Of a stretch of 64,000 nucleotides of DNA, positions 26,900 through 35,557 are shown in pieces. Under the pieces are notes generated by a model. That model had not been told where the DNA came from, ran no database searches, and saw nothing but the letters and a program-made list of their open reading frames with translations. Every line of letters starts with the position of its first letter. Position 1 is the stretch's first letter. The DNA is from an uncultured Flavobacteriaceae bacterium (GTDB lineage Bacteria; Bacteroidota; Bacteroidia; Flavobacteriales; Flavobacteriaceae): assembly GCA_947493175.1 (NCBI GenBank), contig CANLQD010000003.1, positions 372,001 through 436,000 on the forward strand, in the 5' to 3' direction. The translations under genes and the position numbers were made by a program.

Positions 26900-28108
26900 A
26901 TGAATGATTCCTTCTCTATTTTATTCTATATCAGGAAAAATATGCCTGATAGAAACGGTCTGTGTCCCATCTATCTCAGGATTACGGTAAGCGGAAAACG
27001 CTCCGAAATAAGTGCAAAACGTAAAGTGAAAGTTGATGACTGGAACTGTGCTTCCGGGCGTGCCAAAAACTCCAAGTTTTCCAGTCGTGAATTGAACAAG
27101 TATTTGGAAGATCTGCGTGCCCGATTATATCGAATTCAAGGAAAATACGAAGCGGACGGTAGGCCCTACACATCCCAAATGATAAAAAACTCTTTTCAAG
27201 GAAAAAGCTCTAGACATAAAACACTACTGAACATCTATGAAGGGCATAACAAGGAAATATCCGAGTTGGTGGGCAGGGAATTCTCATCAGGAGCTTACCA
27301 AAGACATCTCCGAACACTCAGACACCTAAAAGCTTTTATCTATAAGGAGTATAGCTACAAGGATATATATGTCAAGGAAGTTGATTTGAAGTTCATCAAC
27401 CGTTTTGAACACTATTTAAAAACATCCTTAAAATCCTGCGGGCAGAATACGGTAACTAAATATGTCACCAATTTGAAAAAAATCATGCGCATTTGCTATG
27501 CCAACGATTGGATAAGTAAGGATCCCTTTTACCATTGGAAGGCAAAATGGAAGAAAGTTGAGCGTGATATTTTAAATGAAAGAGAACTAAAAATTTTGAT
27601 GGATACCGAAATGCCATTACAAAGATTAGAACAGGTCAGGGATATTTTTGTATTCTGTTGTTTTACCGGTTTGTCCTATATAGATGTTGAAAAACTATCC
27701 GGCAACCACATCGTTCTCAACATGAACGGTGAAAAATGGATAAAAATCAATCGTTCGAAAACCGATACAAAAAGCAGTGTTCCTTTGCTTCCGGTAGCGG
27801 AGAAAATACTTAAAAAGTATCGTACTATTTTAGAAAACAATCAAAACAAGTTACTTCCTGTAATCAGTAATCAAAAATTAAATACTTACTTAAAAGAAAT
27901 AGCTACAATTTGCAATATAGACAAGAAGCTAACATTTCATTTATCCAGGCACACTTTTGCGACAACCGTGACTTTGGCAAATGGAGTGCCAATAGAATCG
28001 GTGAGTAAAATGCTCGGGCATTCGTCTTTGAAGACTACTCAGATTTATGCCAAGGTGATTGACAGGAAATTAATGAATGATATGAAACAGATAGTGGGTA
28101 AATATTAA
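26900..28108 (+). CDS. int: Tyrosine recombinase/integrase
   Basis: 402 residues with a SAM-like core-binding region (~120-220) and a C-terminal catalytic domain. Catalytic elements: HLSRHTFAT (His-x-x-Arg), LGHSSLKTTQIY (His and the nucleophilic Tyr) and a lysine in the SKTDTK region. The first arginine position reads FTGLSYID, i.e. serine instead of arginine, as known for IntDOT-type integrases of Bacteroidetes. It lies ~230 bases inside the left end and reads away from the tRNA, as usual for tRNA-integrating elements. Confidence 0.93.
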   Translation: MNDSFSILFYIRKNMPDRNGLCPIYLRITVSGKRSEISAKRKVKVDDWNCASGRAKNSKFSSRELNKYLEDLRARLYRIQGKYEADGRPYTSQMIKNSFQGKSSRHKTLLNIYEGHNKEISELVGREFSSGAYQRHLRTLRHLKAFIYKEYSYKDIYVKEVDLKFINRFEHYLKTSLKSCGQNTVTKYVTNLKKIMRICYANDWISKDPFYHWKAKWKKVERDILNERELKILMDTEMPLQRLEQVRDIFVFCCFTGLSYIDVEKLSGNHIVLNMNGEKWIKINRSKTDTKSSVPLLPVAEKILKKYRTILENNQNKLLPVISNQKLNTYLKEIATICNIDKKLTFHLSRHTFATTVTLANGVPIESVSKMLGHSSLKTTQIYAKVIDRKLMNDMKQIVGKY

Positions 28109-28172
28109 GTGGAAATTAAAGTATAAAATCCAAACCCCAAATCTTACCTAAATACTTTGTGCAAGGTTCCTG

Positions 28173-28230
28173 TCCTGTTTTTGTAGCGTTCCGGCAGATA
28201 AGCGTTAAGCAAAAACAGGATAGGGCGCAT
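28173..28230 (+). repeat. Hairpin A, oriT-like sequence next to the mobilization genes
   Basis: Stem TCCTGTTTTTG (28173-28183) with CAAAAACAGGA (28210-28220), 26-base loop, followed by TAGGGCGCAT (28221-28230). An inverted relative with the same 11-26-11 geometry, similar loop (20 of 26 bases) and the same flanking 10-mer lies at 30109-30165 but has different, still fully paired stem bases. It lies between the convergent integrase and mob operon. Confidence 0.7.
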
Positions 28231-28232
28231 AC

Positions 28233-28700
28233 CTACTTTTGATTTGGAACATTGTCTTTCTTCTTAGTCCATTTTTTATAATCTTCATAAATAATAGGAT
28301 GGTCTTCAAAATATCGTCTTGCAATTTCATTGCTTTGTTTTTGACCTCTTTTGAAAGCCGCTTTGTTCCTATTCTCACAATGGATGAAGTGATAGCCAAA
28401 ATAACTCATTGAAAGAACTTGAATTGTTATTGTAATACAGAACAAGGTTGCAAGCCAATTCGGGGTTATTCTGGCTGATTTCATCTTTTGCTCTATTCCC
28501 GTTGTTTTCTCTTCGAATATCTCAATCACTTTCCTTTGTTCTTTTGTAAAGTCTTTTATTTGGTATTCGATACTTGAAGTGTCCGCCTTTATTTTCAAGT
28601 CCTTGAAATTCTTTGACAAGGCTTCCAACTTGTTAATCGATTTATGGAAACCTTCGATTTCCTCGGTCAAAAGTTCCATCATCTCTTCCATCTTTTTCAT
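28233..28700 (-). CDS. Coiled-coil membrane protein of the mobilization operon
   Basis: 155 residues: a charged coiled-coil N-terminal half (~1-95), one membrane helix (~100-125, WLATLFCITITIQVLSMSYF), then a charged C-terminus. I do not recognise the family. It is the third gene of a mobC-relaxase operon (17 bases after the relaxase), the position often held by MobB-like accessory proteins; an accessory role in DNA transfer is inferred from position only. Confidence 0.7.
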   Translation of the reverse strand: MKKMEEMMELLTEEIEGFHKSINKLEALSKNFKDLKIKADTSSIEYQIKDFTKEQRKVIEIFEEKTTGIEQKMKSARITPNWLATLFCITITIQVLSMSYFGYHFIHCENRNKAAFKRGQKQSNEIARRYFEDHPIIYEDYKKWTKKKDNVPNQK

Positions 28701-28717
28701 GCTTCTATTCTTTACGT

Positions 28718-29584
28718 TTATATTCCTATACCTCGATCCAATGTTCTTTTAATGACCTTTTTCAATACTCGTTTTGCAATACTCGTAGCTAGGTTCGTAC
28801 TGAGTCCTAAAGTTCTTCCCGATAGTGTAATAGTGTTCCCTTTTTTGAGAACCTCCATTTTGGAATTATCGGCTATTTCAATGGTCAGTCTGATGCCCGA
28901 CATCGAACGGTGTACTTCGCTTCCTTTTAGGTTTTGTCCTTTATATTCAAAGCGAAAGCCCTGTAATCGGTTTTGCCTATTGATACTCGGTATGACCTTT
29001 ATCTTGTTTTGTTTCATGTATTTGATATACTGGTCAAAATCCTTGGGCCTCTTTTCCGTCATTACCTTTTCATGGGTCTGTTTGATTTCCCTCCTTATCC
29101 TTTTCAGTTCACTGAGTTTTTCCTGTTGTACTTCCCTTGCCGTGGTAAGTCCCATTTCCTTGGAAATTTTCTCCGCAGCATATTGGCTTCTCTTACCAAT
29201 GAAGTTGTCCTTATAGGCCGTACCATCGAAATTGATCCTATTGACATAAACATGTACATGGGTATGCTGTTTGTCCCTATGTACAAAACCGACTCCTTGA
29301 TGTTCCGTGAGCTTCATTTCGGCAATGAATCTTTGAGTAAGTTCTCGGACCCGTTCGCTAGATAAATCCTTCCCATCTTCAATAGTCGGACTTAGTACAA
29401 AACTCAATGTATTGTTCTTGGTCCTTATGTTCTGCTCTTGGATTATCTTGAACTCATCGGTAATCTCCCTTGGGTTATCCCCTGCTAGATGTTGCTTGTA
29501 GACAACCTCTGCATTCTTCTCTTGGTTCCATCCATAACCCATGGACGCTCCTGTATGCGATATCGATTTTCCCTTTCCTATCAT
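28718..29584 (-). CDS. mobA: Relaxase / mobilization nuclease (MobA type)
   Basis: 288 residues. The N-terminal relaxase domain has an early tyrosine-containing segment (MGYGWNQE) and the three-histidine metal motif HTHVHVYVNRI, typical of MOBP-type relaxases. It nicks DNA at oriT and pilots the strand in conjugal mobilization (family knowledge). The protein is short, without primase or helicase domains, fitting a mobilizable rather than self-transmissible element. Its ATG overlaps the mobC TGA (ATGA). Confidence 0.93.
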   Translation of the reverse strand: MIGKGKSISHTGASMGYGWNQEKNAEVVYKQHLAGDNPREITDEFKIIQEQNIRTKNNTLSFVLSPTIEDGKDLSSERVRELTQRFIAEMKLTEHQGVGFVHRDKQHTHVHVYVNRINFDGTAYKDNFIGKRSQYAAEKISKEMGLTTAREVQQEKLSELKRIRREIKQTHEKVMTEKRPKDFDQYIKYMKQNKIKVIPSINRQNRLQGFRFEYKGQNLKGSEVHRSMSGIRLTIEIADNSKMEVLKKGNTITLSGRTLGLSTNLATSIAKRVLKKVIKRTLDRGIGI

Positions 29585-29877
29585 TTTTTGAAATTATAGA
29601 GATGCCGTCGTATTTCATTGGCGAGCTGTCGCACTTCCTTTTCCAATTTGGGATTCCTCTTTTTGAACATATTGCCGATTCTTGTAAAGTTGTTCTTGTA
29701 CTTGACCAGCATCGCATAATGCTCCAATTGTTCCGAAGTAAGCCTTTCTGTGATGTCGTTTCCAAAAGCCGCACTCCTGCAATATTCGGATAGGGAAAGC
29801 CCTGCCTTTTTGGCCTTTAGCTTAAGCATCTTCTTTTCATAGATACTGCACCGGAACTGAATGAAATCTCGCTTCAC
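29581..29877 (-). CDS. mobC: Mobilization protein MobC
   Basis: 98 residues from GTG 29877. It contains a ribbon-helix-helix-like N-terminus (IQFRCSIYEKKMLKLKAKKA) and the MobC pattern GLSLSEYCRSAAFG ... ARIG-like FTRIGNMF. MobC proteins help the relaxase open the oriT region. First gene of the mob operon, overlapping the relaxase start by 4 bases. Confidence 0.88.
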   Translation of the reverse strand: MKRDFIQFRCSIYEKKMLKLKAKKAGLSLSEYCRSAAFGNDITERLTSEQLEHYAMLVKYKNNFTRIGNMFKKRNPKLEKEVRQLANEIRRHLYNFKK

Positions 29878-30342
29878 CTTTTTCTTTTTTTCTTTTGCGA
29901 CCTACGGGAGAAAAAGCAAGATTGTCATGACAATGACACATCTTGAATTGCCGCTCAACTTCAAATTAACCGTTAGGCAGAGTAAGAGCAGGAAGTACTT
30001 TGATTTTAACTTTGGAAGAGGTATTGTTTTGAAGAAAATCCAATGATTTACTTGAATCCTTAGGATTATCTGAAGTAGATTCTAACAAATACAAGAATAG
30101 TAAGTAGATGCGCCCTATTTCGATTTTAATTAACGCTTACCTATCGGGACACTATAAAATCGAAACAGGTTCCGGCGCGGTCAAGTTATGGTAAGATTTG
30201 GGGATAAGATAAAAGTCTAAATGCACTAGAACAGTGTTGTAAATCAATTATGAAGACCACCAAAAATACCTGAAATGGAATACTCTGGCCAACGGTACTT
30301 TTTCTCTTCTTTATGATAATTTCGAATACGAATCTAGTTACC
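29878..30342. other. Non-coding region upstream of mobC, likely transfer origin area
   Basis: 465 bases containing hairpin B (30109-30165). A 61-codon frame (29861-30046) overlaps the mobC start; its last ~38 codons starting MTHLELPLNFKLTVRQ could be a small gene, but nothing supports it. Position upstream of mobC is usual for oriT. Confidence 0.45.
30108..30165 (-). repeat. Hairpin B, oriT-like sequence upstream of mobC
   Basis: Stem TTTCGATTTTA (30118-30128) with TAAAATCGAAA (30155-30165), 26-base loop, and ATGCGCCCTA immediately left, the inverse of the TAGGGCGCAT beside hairpin A. On the minus strand the loop reads TAG..TCCCG..AGGTAAGCGTTAAT, matching hairpin A at 20 of 26 positions. Stem bases differ but pairing is kept. 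Confidence 0.7.
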
Positions 30343-30756
30343 TCATGACGCAAAAACTTCATGATTGTTCTTAAAACTTTTAAACTCAATCATATAGCCA
30401 TTAGGGTCGGTGATAAAAAAGGAAAGATGTTCGCCAATCTTATCTTCCATAAAAGTTACTTCTGTAGTCACTTCTTGATTCGATTGAAACAATTTGCTGT
30501 AGAGTTTACCCCATTCTTCAACCGGTATGATAACTCCAAAGTGAAAAGATGGTAAAATAGTCTCCCCCAACTTGTAGCTTTTAAAGTCAAAGTTGAAATC
30601 GCCAGCTTCGGTAAACGTTAATTGATGGTTGTATAAATTGATATCTGCCCATTTATCTGCTTTTCTGCCTATTGTTGCTCCCAAAATATCGGTATAAAAA
30701 GCTGTGGTTATTTTTATGTTATCACAAGGTAATGCCAAATGAAAATGTGCTTTCAT
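30343..30756 (-). CDS. VOC (glyoxalase/bleomycin resistance) family protein
   Basis: About 137 residues from ATG 30756 (MKAHFHLALPCDNIKITTAF), a start supported by ATGA overlap with the upstream Nudix stop. Paired beta-alpha-beta-beta-beta repeats with likely metal ligands in HLALP, FHFGVII and the C-terminal FFITDPNGYMIEFKSF motif, where the final glutamate is the usual ligand. The reaction cannot be told. Last gene of the polyamine-operon block. Confidence 0.88.
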   Translation of the reverse strand: MKAHFHLALPCDNIKITTAFYTDILGATIGRKADKWADINLYNHQLTFTEAGDFNFDFKSYKLGETILPSFHFGVIIPVEEWGKLYSKLFQSNQEVTTEVTFMEDKIGEHLSFFITDPNGYMIEFKSFKNNHEVFAS

Positions 30757-31169
30757 AATATATTGGTTAAGGTTGGACATTTTTTAAAATACATTTTTAC
30801 GGCTTTTTTATCTTCTTTATCTAAAAATGGAAAAGCTTCTCTCCATGGTATCCATAATACCTTGACAAATTTTTCTGGTTCAAGAATACGGAAATCACTT
30901 GATTTCGTTTTGAATACAAAATAGTGCTTTACTAAAAGCTGTAATTCTTTCTGTACGCTTTGCGTTGATAAAAAAGATAATTTTTTGACCTTCAATTTTA
31001 ATCCTATCTCTTCCTTAGTTTCTCGTTTTAAGCTTTCAACTAATCGTTCTTTTTTCTTTTTAATGCCCCCCGGAAGGGTGTAAAGTAGTTGGTCTGCCCT
31101 TTTTTCCATAACTAGGAGACACCCTTGGTTTACAGCTAACAAACGAGTTTTATTGATGATTTGTATCAT
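30753..31169 (-). CDS. Nudix hydrolase
   Basis: 138 residues with a complete Nudix box (GIKKKKERLVESLKRETKEE followed by IGL): G-x5-E-x7-RE-x2-EE-x-G. It hydrolyses nucleoside diphosphate derivatives; the substrate is unknown. It overlaps the VOC start by 4 bases and lies 26 bases after the acidic conserved protein, so it belongs to the same minus-strand operon as the polyamine genes. Confidence 0.92.
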   Translation of the reverse strand: MIQIINKTRLLAVNQGCLLVMEKRADQLLYTLPGGIKKKKERLVESLKRETKEEIGLKLKVKKLSFLSTQSVQKELQLLVKHYFVFKTKSSDFRILEPEKFVKVLWIPWREAFPFLDKEDKKAVKMYFKKCPTLTNIL

Positions 31170-31195
31170 TATTCAATCTTGTTTAAATCATCATT

Positions 31196-31504
31196 TTAAT
31201 CAACCATGTCTTCTGGATCGGGCTCCACAACTGCATTTGGATCATCTTTATCATAGTCTTCATAATCAGTCTGGTCATAATTCTCCATCGTATACTCCAA
31301 CTTTTCACTAATCTTCACTAAATATTTGGTATCGTCAGTCAATACTTCAACAGCTTCAATACGTTCGCCATTAGCATTGCGAAAAGAAATGATGTCGAGA
31401 TCATCGTACCCATCGGGATAGCGCTCTACCGTAAGTTTTAACACTTCAGGAGTCAGCTTTTTAAAATCAACAATGACTTTTCTTAAATGTGAGTGTTTGT
31501 CCAT
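31196..31504 (-). CDS. Conserved acidic flavobacterial protein of unknown function
   Basis: 102 residues. The N-terminus reads MDKHSHLRKVIVDFKKLTPE followed by VLKL-VERYPDGYDDLDIISFRNANGE, and the C-terminal third is very acidic (DYEDYDKDDPNAVVEPDPED). I know this type as a conserved hypothetical of Flavobacteriia found near polyamine genes. It starts 2 bases after the deoxyhypusine-synthase-like stop. No function is known. Confidence 0.78.
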   Translation of the reverse strand: MDKHSHLRKVIVDFKKLTPEVLKLTVERYPDGYDDLDIISFRNANGERIEAVEVLTDDTKYLVKISEKLEYTMENYDQTDYEDYDKDDPNAVVEPDPEDMVD

Positions 31505-31506
31505 AA

Positions 31507-32481
31507 TTACATATTTAATAGGTAAGCAAATATTAATGGGGCTACTATGGTAGCATCACTCTCAATGATAAACTTTGGGGTACTGATGTCTAATTTACCC
31601 CATGTAATTTTTTCATTAGGTACTGCCCCACTATAGGAACCATAACTTGTTGTTGAATCACTTACTTGACAGAAATAACTCCAGAAAGGTGTATCTGTAC
31701 GTTCCATGTCTTGATATAACATAGGTACTACACAAATAGGAAAATCTCCTGCAATACCACCTCCTATTTGAAAGAAACCGATGCCATTGTCGGAATTATC
31801 AGTATACCAATCTGCAAGGAAGGTCATATATTCTATTCCAGATTTCATAGTGCTTGCTTGCAGCTGTCCTTTAAGAACATAGCTTGCAAAAATATTCCCC
31901 ATGGTACTGTCTTCCCAACCTGGACAGATTATGGGCAAATTCTTTTCTGCTGCTGCATACATCCAAGAGTCTTTTAAATCTATCTCGTAGTATTTTTCTA
32001 AAACCCCTGATAATAGCATTTTATACATGTATTCATGAGGTAAGTAGCGCTCTCCTTTATCCTCTGCCTCTTGCCAAATTCTATAGATATGTTCTTGCAA
32101 CCGCCTAAAAGCTTCTTCTTCGGGAATACAGGTATCCGTAACCCGATTTAGACCTTGCTCTAATAAAGACCATTCTTCATCTGGGGTCAGGTCTCTATAT
32201 TCAGGAATACGCTTATAATGAGAATGCGCTACCAAATTCATTATGTCTTCCTCTAAGTTTGCCCCTGTACATGAAATGATGTGTACCTTATCCTGCCGTA
32301 TCATTTCGGCAAAAATCTTACCTAGTTCTGCTGTTGACATAGCTCCTGCAAGGGAAACCAGCATCTTGGCCCCATTGTCAAGCTGCGCCTCGTAACCTTT
32401 CGCAGCGTCTACCAAAGCAGCAGCATTGAAATGCAAATAATACTTCTCGATAAAATTAGAAATGCTTCCTTTAGTATTCAT
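31507..32481 (-). CDS. Deoxyhypusine synthase-like protein
   Basis: 324 residues from ATG 32481 (MNTKGSISNFIEKYYLHFNA; the longer frame lies inside the agmatinase gene). It has the NAD-site segments LAGAMSTAELG and SCTGANLEED and the catalytic-lysine region (SGAVPNEKITWGKL) matching the WGK of deoxyhypusine synthase. Bacteria lack eIF5A/hypusine; bacterial members of this family are known or proposed to act on polyamines, for example in homospermidine synthesis. It overlaps the agmatinase stop by 11 bases. Confidence 0.9.
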   Translation of the reverse strand: MNTKGSISNFIEKYYLHFNAAALVDAAKGYEAQLDNGAKMLVSLAGAMSTAELGKIFAEMIRQDKVHIISCTGANLEEDIMNLVAHSHYKRIPEYRDLTPDEEWSLLEQGLNRVTDTCIPEEEAFRRLQEHIYRIWQEAEDKGERYLPHEYMYKMLLSGVLEKYYEIDLKDSWMYAAAEKNLPIICPGWEDSTMGNIFASYVLKGQLQASTMKSGIEYMTFLADWYTDNSDNGIGFFQIGGGIAGDFPICVVPMLYQDMERTDTPFWSYFCQVSDSTTSYGSYSGAVPNEKITWGKLDISTPKFIIESDATIVAPLIFAYLLNM

Positions 32482-33412
32482 CTTCTTCGAATTTTGAGCT
32501 TGTTGAGCTCGGTTTATACATGACATCGTATGTATTTTCATAATTCTCATCGGCATCTTGCCCCATGAACTTATAACTCAACATTTTATAGTAGAGCTTA
32601 GCGGCGAGAAAGTCTGAGGACTTATCTACATTGTTCGGGCATAATTCAACAATATCAAACCCAACCACATTCTTTTCTGCAAATACTTGTTTTAAGAAAT
32701 CTAAGGTTTCATACCAAAACAAACCTCCTGGTTCAGGTGTTCCAGTACTAGGTAATATAGAAGGGTCGAAAGCATCTAAATCGAATGTTATAAATACATT
32801 CTCCGTCATTTGGTCTATAACAGCATCCATCCAAGTATCGTCTATTGCCATCTCGTGAGCAAAAAAGGTTTTATCTAAATCCATTACCGATTTTTCTTTG
32901 GCATCCATAGAGCGAATTCCCACCTGAATTAAATTGGTGTTTTGACTAGCTTCATAAACTGCACAAGCATGATTGCACGCACTGCCTTCATAGCTTTTCC
33001 GCAAATCGGCATGCGCATCGATATGCAATACCGTTAGATTGGGAAACATTTCGTTAAAAGCTCTAATAGTTCCAATAGATATGGAATGTTCTCCTCCAAA
33101 AATGGTAACGAACTTGTTCTTTTTTATAAATCTTTTGGTTTCTTGGTGAACAGCGTCTACCGTGGCTTCGGGTGTTGCATTGACCGTAACAGCATCTGCG
33201 AGATAAATACCATTTTTGTAAACTTCCGAATCGGTTTCGATGTCGTATAGTTCCATATTTTCTGAAGCTTCTAAAAAGGCTTTGGGTCCTTTATTGGCTC
33301 CTTTGCCCCAAGTGCTCGTTCCGTCATAGGGTACAGGAATCAGAACTATTTTTGAACTGTCCAATGCCGCATAATTATCTGGAATATCTGCGTAATTCGT
33401 ATTGGTTTTCAT
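32471..33412 (-). CDS. speB: Agmatinase / ureohydrolase family enzyme
   Basis: 313 residues with all manganese-site motifs: GGEHSIS, HIDAHADLR and TFDLDAFDPS followed by PSTGTPEPGG. Agmatinase converts agmatine to putrescine and urea, which fits its place between arginine decarboxylase (16 bases upstream) and the deoxyhypusine-synthase-like gene; an arginase or guanidinobutyrase activity is possible. Confidence 0.93.
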   Translation of the reverse strand: MKTNTNYADIPDNYAALDSSKIVLIPVPYDGTSTWGKGANKGPKAFLEASENMELYDIETDSEVYKNGIYLADAVTVNATPEATVDAVHQETKRFIKKNKFVTIFGGEHSISIGTIRAFNEMFPNLTVLHIDAHADLRKSYEGSACNHACAVYEASQNTNLIQVGIRSMDAKEKSVMDLDKTFFAHEMAIDDTWMDAVIDQMTENVFITFDLDAFDPSILPSTGTPEPGGLFWYETLDFLKQVFAEKNVVGFDIVELCPNNVDKSSDFLAAKLYYKMLSYKFMGQDADENYENTYDVMYKPSSTSSKFEEDEY

Positions 33413-33428
33413 ACTACTTTGAATAGAA

Positions 33429-34898
33429 TTAATAAGATGCTTTTATTACGTTTGAAATTTCTTCGCTATTGGATGTGACGTTCGCAATGGCCTTATTGAT
33501 ATTATAATCATATCCAAGAATAGATAGCATTTCTTCAGAGGTTTGTTGTTCTGCAAATACTGAGGTTGTTAATTCCCCATGTTCATTTCGGTCTATTATA
33601 ATGTGTTTTGGAGCCGGAATTAAACAATGCTGTAAGCCGCCATAACCTCCTATGCTTTCTTGATATGCTCCAGTATTGAAAAATCCGATATATAATGGCT
33701 TCTCTTTATTAAATTTTGGTAGGTAAATAGCATTCATATGCTGCTCGCTGTTATAATAGTCATCACTATCACAAGTGAGTCCACCAAGAAGTACACGTTC
33801 GTATTCTTTGTTCCAACCGTTTATGGCAAGCATTACAAAACGTTTATTGATAGCCCATGTATCTGGCATGGTTGTAATGAAAGACGAATTAATCATGTTC
33901 CATTTTTCACGGTCGTTTTGTTGTTTCTGATACAAGATTTCATAAATGTTACCACCACTTTCGCCTACGGTAAAGCTGCCGAATTCTGTAAAAATATTTG
34001 GAACCGCAACGCCAGCATCATCGCAGGTTTGCTTGATAAGCTGTATGATTTCATCTATCATATAGGCATAGTCGAAATCAAAAGCCAAAGAGTTTTTTAT
34101 GGGGAAACCGCCGCCAATATTGAGGCTATCAAGACTAGGGCATATTTTTTTTAAGTCTACATATACCTTCATGCATTTTTGCAGTTCATTCCAGTAGTAG
34201 GCATTGTCATTGATACCCGTATTGATAAAGAAGTGCAGCATCTTCAAATTAACTTTCGAATTATCTTTAATCTCTTTGTTATAAAAGGGTAAGATGTTTT
34301 TGTATCCAATACCTAATCTGGAGGTATAAAATTCAAACTTTGGTTCCTCTTCAGAAGCGATGCGAATACCGATGTTATAGGTATCATTGATAGCTTCGCT
34401 AAGCAGATTGATTTCTTCATAATTGTCAATAATGGTAATACAGTTTTTATGCCCATTATTGATAAGTCTAGCAATATTTTGAACGTATTGGTCACGTTTA
34501 AAACCATTACTGATGACATAAATATCATCGCTAATTTTACCCTGAGCTTTAAGGTTTTCAATAATATCAATATCAAAGGCAGATGAAGTTTCTATATGAA
34601 TGTCATTCTTTATCGCTTCATCTAATACATGTTTAAAGTGAGAACTCTTTGTGCAATAGCAATAGTTATAACTGCCGTCGTAGTTGTGTTTTTTTATTGC
34701 CTCTGCAAACCAAGATTTAGCTCGGTTGATATTGTCCGATATTTTTGGTAAGTAAGTGAATTTAAGTGGCGCTCTATATTGCTCAATAAGGGCCATTAAG
34801 TCTATTCCATGAAAATGTAGTTCGTTGTTTTTTAGCGTGAACTCTTCCTGTGGAAAGTCAAAAGTTTGGTCGATAAGGTCGACGTATTTTGTTTTCAT
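33429..34898 (-). CDS. speA: Arginine decarboxylase
   Basis: 489 residues from ATG 34898 (MKTKYVDLIDQTFDFPQEEF); the frame upstream to 34940 has an unlikely hydrophobic start. Fold III PLP enzyme with the lysine in YCYCTKSSHF and the C-terminal region GLTCDSDDY. Produces agmatine from arginine. First gene of the minus-strand operon speA-speB-DHS-like-unknown-Nudix-VOC. It is the short Bacteroidetes form (E. coli SpeA has ~658 residues). The genes of this block look more AT-rich than those at 1-24 kb. Confidence 0.92.
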   Translation of the reverse strand: MKTKYVDLIDQTFDFPQEEFTLKNNELHFHGIDLMALIEQYRAPLKFTYLPKISDNINRAKSWFAEAIKKHNYDGSYNYCYCTKSSHFKHVLDEAIKNDIHIETSSAFDIDIIENLKAQGKISDDIYVISNGFKRDQYVQNIARLINNGHKNCITIIDNYEEINLLSEAINDTYNIGIRIASEEEPKFEFYTSRLGIGYKNILPFYNKEIKDNSKVNLKMLHFFINTGINDNAYYWNELQKCMKVYVDLKKICPSLDSLNIGGGFPIKNSLAFDFDYAYMIDEIIQLIKQTCDDAGVAVPNIFTEFGSFTVGESGGNIYEILYQKQQNDREKWNMINSSFITTMPDTWAINKRFVMLAINGWNKEYERVLLGGLTCDSDDYYNSEQHMNAIYLPKFNKEKPLYIGFFNTGAYQESIGGYGGLQHCLIPAPKHIIIDRNEHGELTTSVFAEQQTSEEMLSILGYDYNINKAIANVTSNSEEISNVIKASY

Positions 34899-35557
34899 TC
34901 GTATGATGTAAAAAATTAGAAAATGTAAGATTAGCCCCAAAGAGCAGATGAGATTAAATTTCTAATGCATCAGATACGGAATATAAAAATGGTAGAGGGC
35001 ACAAAAAGATTGTGCTCCAATCGAAGTATAGTAGTAAGTGTTTCAGAAGTCAGCCTGAGCATTCGGTTCCCTATCCCTGGGGCAGCTTTTGGTGTAGACT
35101 TCTTTATCTTCCTAAGCCCGAACATGAAAAAAGATTTCATTGTTGTTATGGCAATGCGTTCATCTTACGAACTCATTATAGAATAAATGTACTAAAAAAT
35201 TGAATTGAGACTGTTTTTTAATATAATTTTCGATAATTGACATTATTTGTATCAAAGACCCTACTAAAACTTAGGGTTAGCTATACATAGAAAAGAGCAC
35301 ATAGAAATCATTTACCTGAAGAGGGTCAACTACGCATATACTTGACGATAAAAGTTTAGATTAGCCTATTTAGACTTTTTAAAATATTACCCGGCTAAGA
35401 ATGGGTGCTTTAGTCAAATGAATTGCCCAGTTGAAAGATATTCCCAAAAAACGAACTTTTTCTGAAACTTTCCCTTTCTACTAATCTAATTCTATTAACT
35501 GGCCTTTTTTTAGCACCCAAGGTACCGCTGTCAGAATCTGGGATAGTACTAGCAGAT
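34899..35557. other. Region without a supported gene; contains an unusual stretch open in several frames
   Basis: Between speA and an AraC regulator. 34965-35203 is open in two plus frames and one minus frame (56 codons from about 35145 down, starting MKSFFMFGLRKIKK), and is less AT-rich than its surroundings. No product is recognised. It may be a conserved non-coding or degenerate mobile sequence. The rest is AT-rich. Confidence 0.3.

Noticed and set aside
28205..28225. IncP-like nic sequence (TATCCTG) on the minus strand of hairpin A
   Set aside because: It resembles the known nic core, but the equivalent position of hairpin B does not keep it, so a nic site cannot be claimed.
30150..30185. 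Possible closer attR near hairpin B (GGTTCCGGCGCGGTCA)
   Set aside because: Only about 9 of 13 bases match the tRNA end, while 56311-56324 matches exactly; kept only as an alternative in the element entry.
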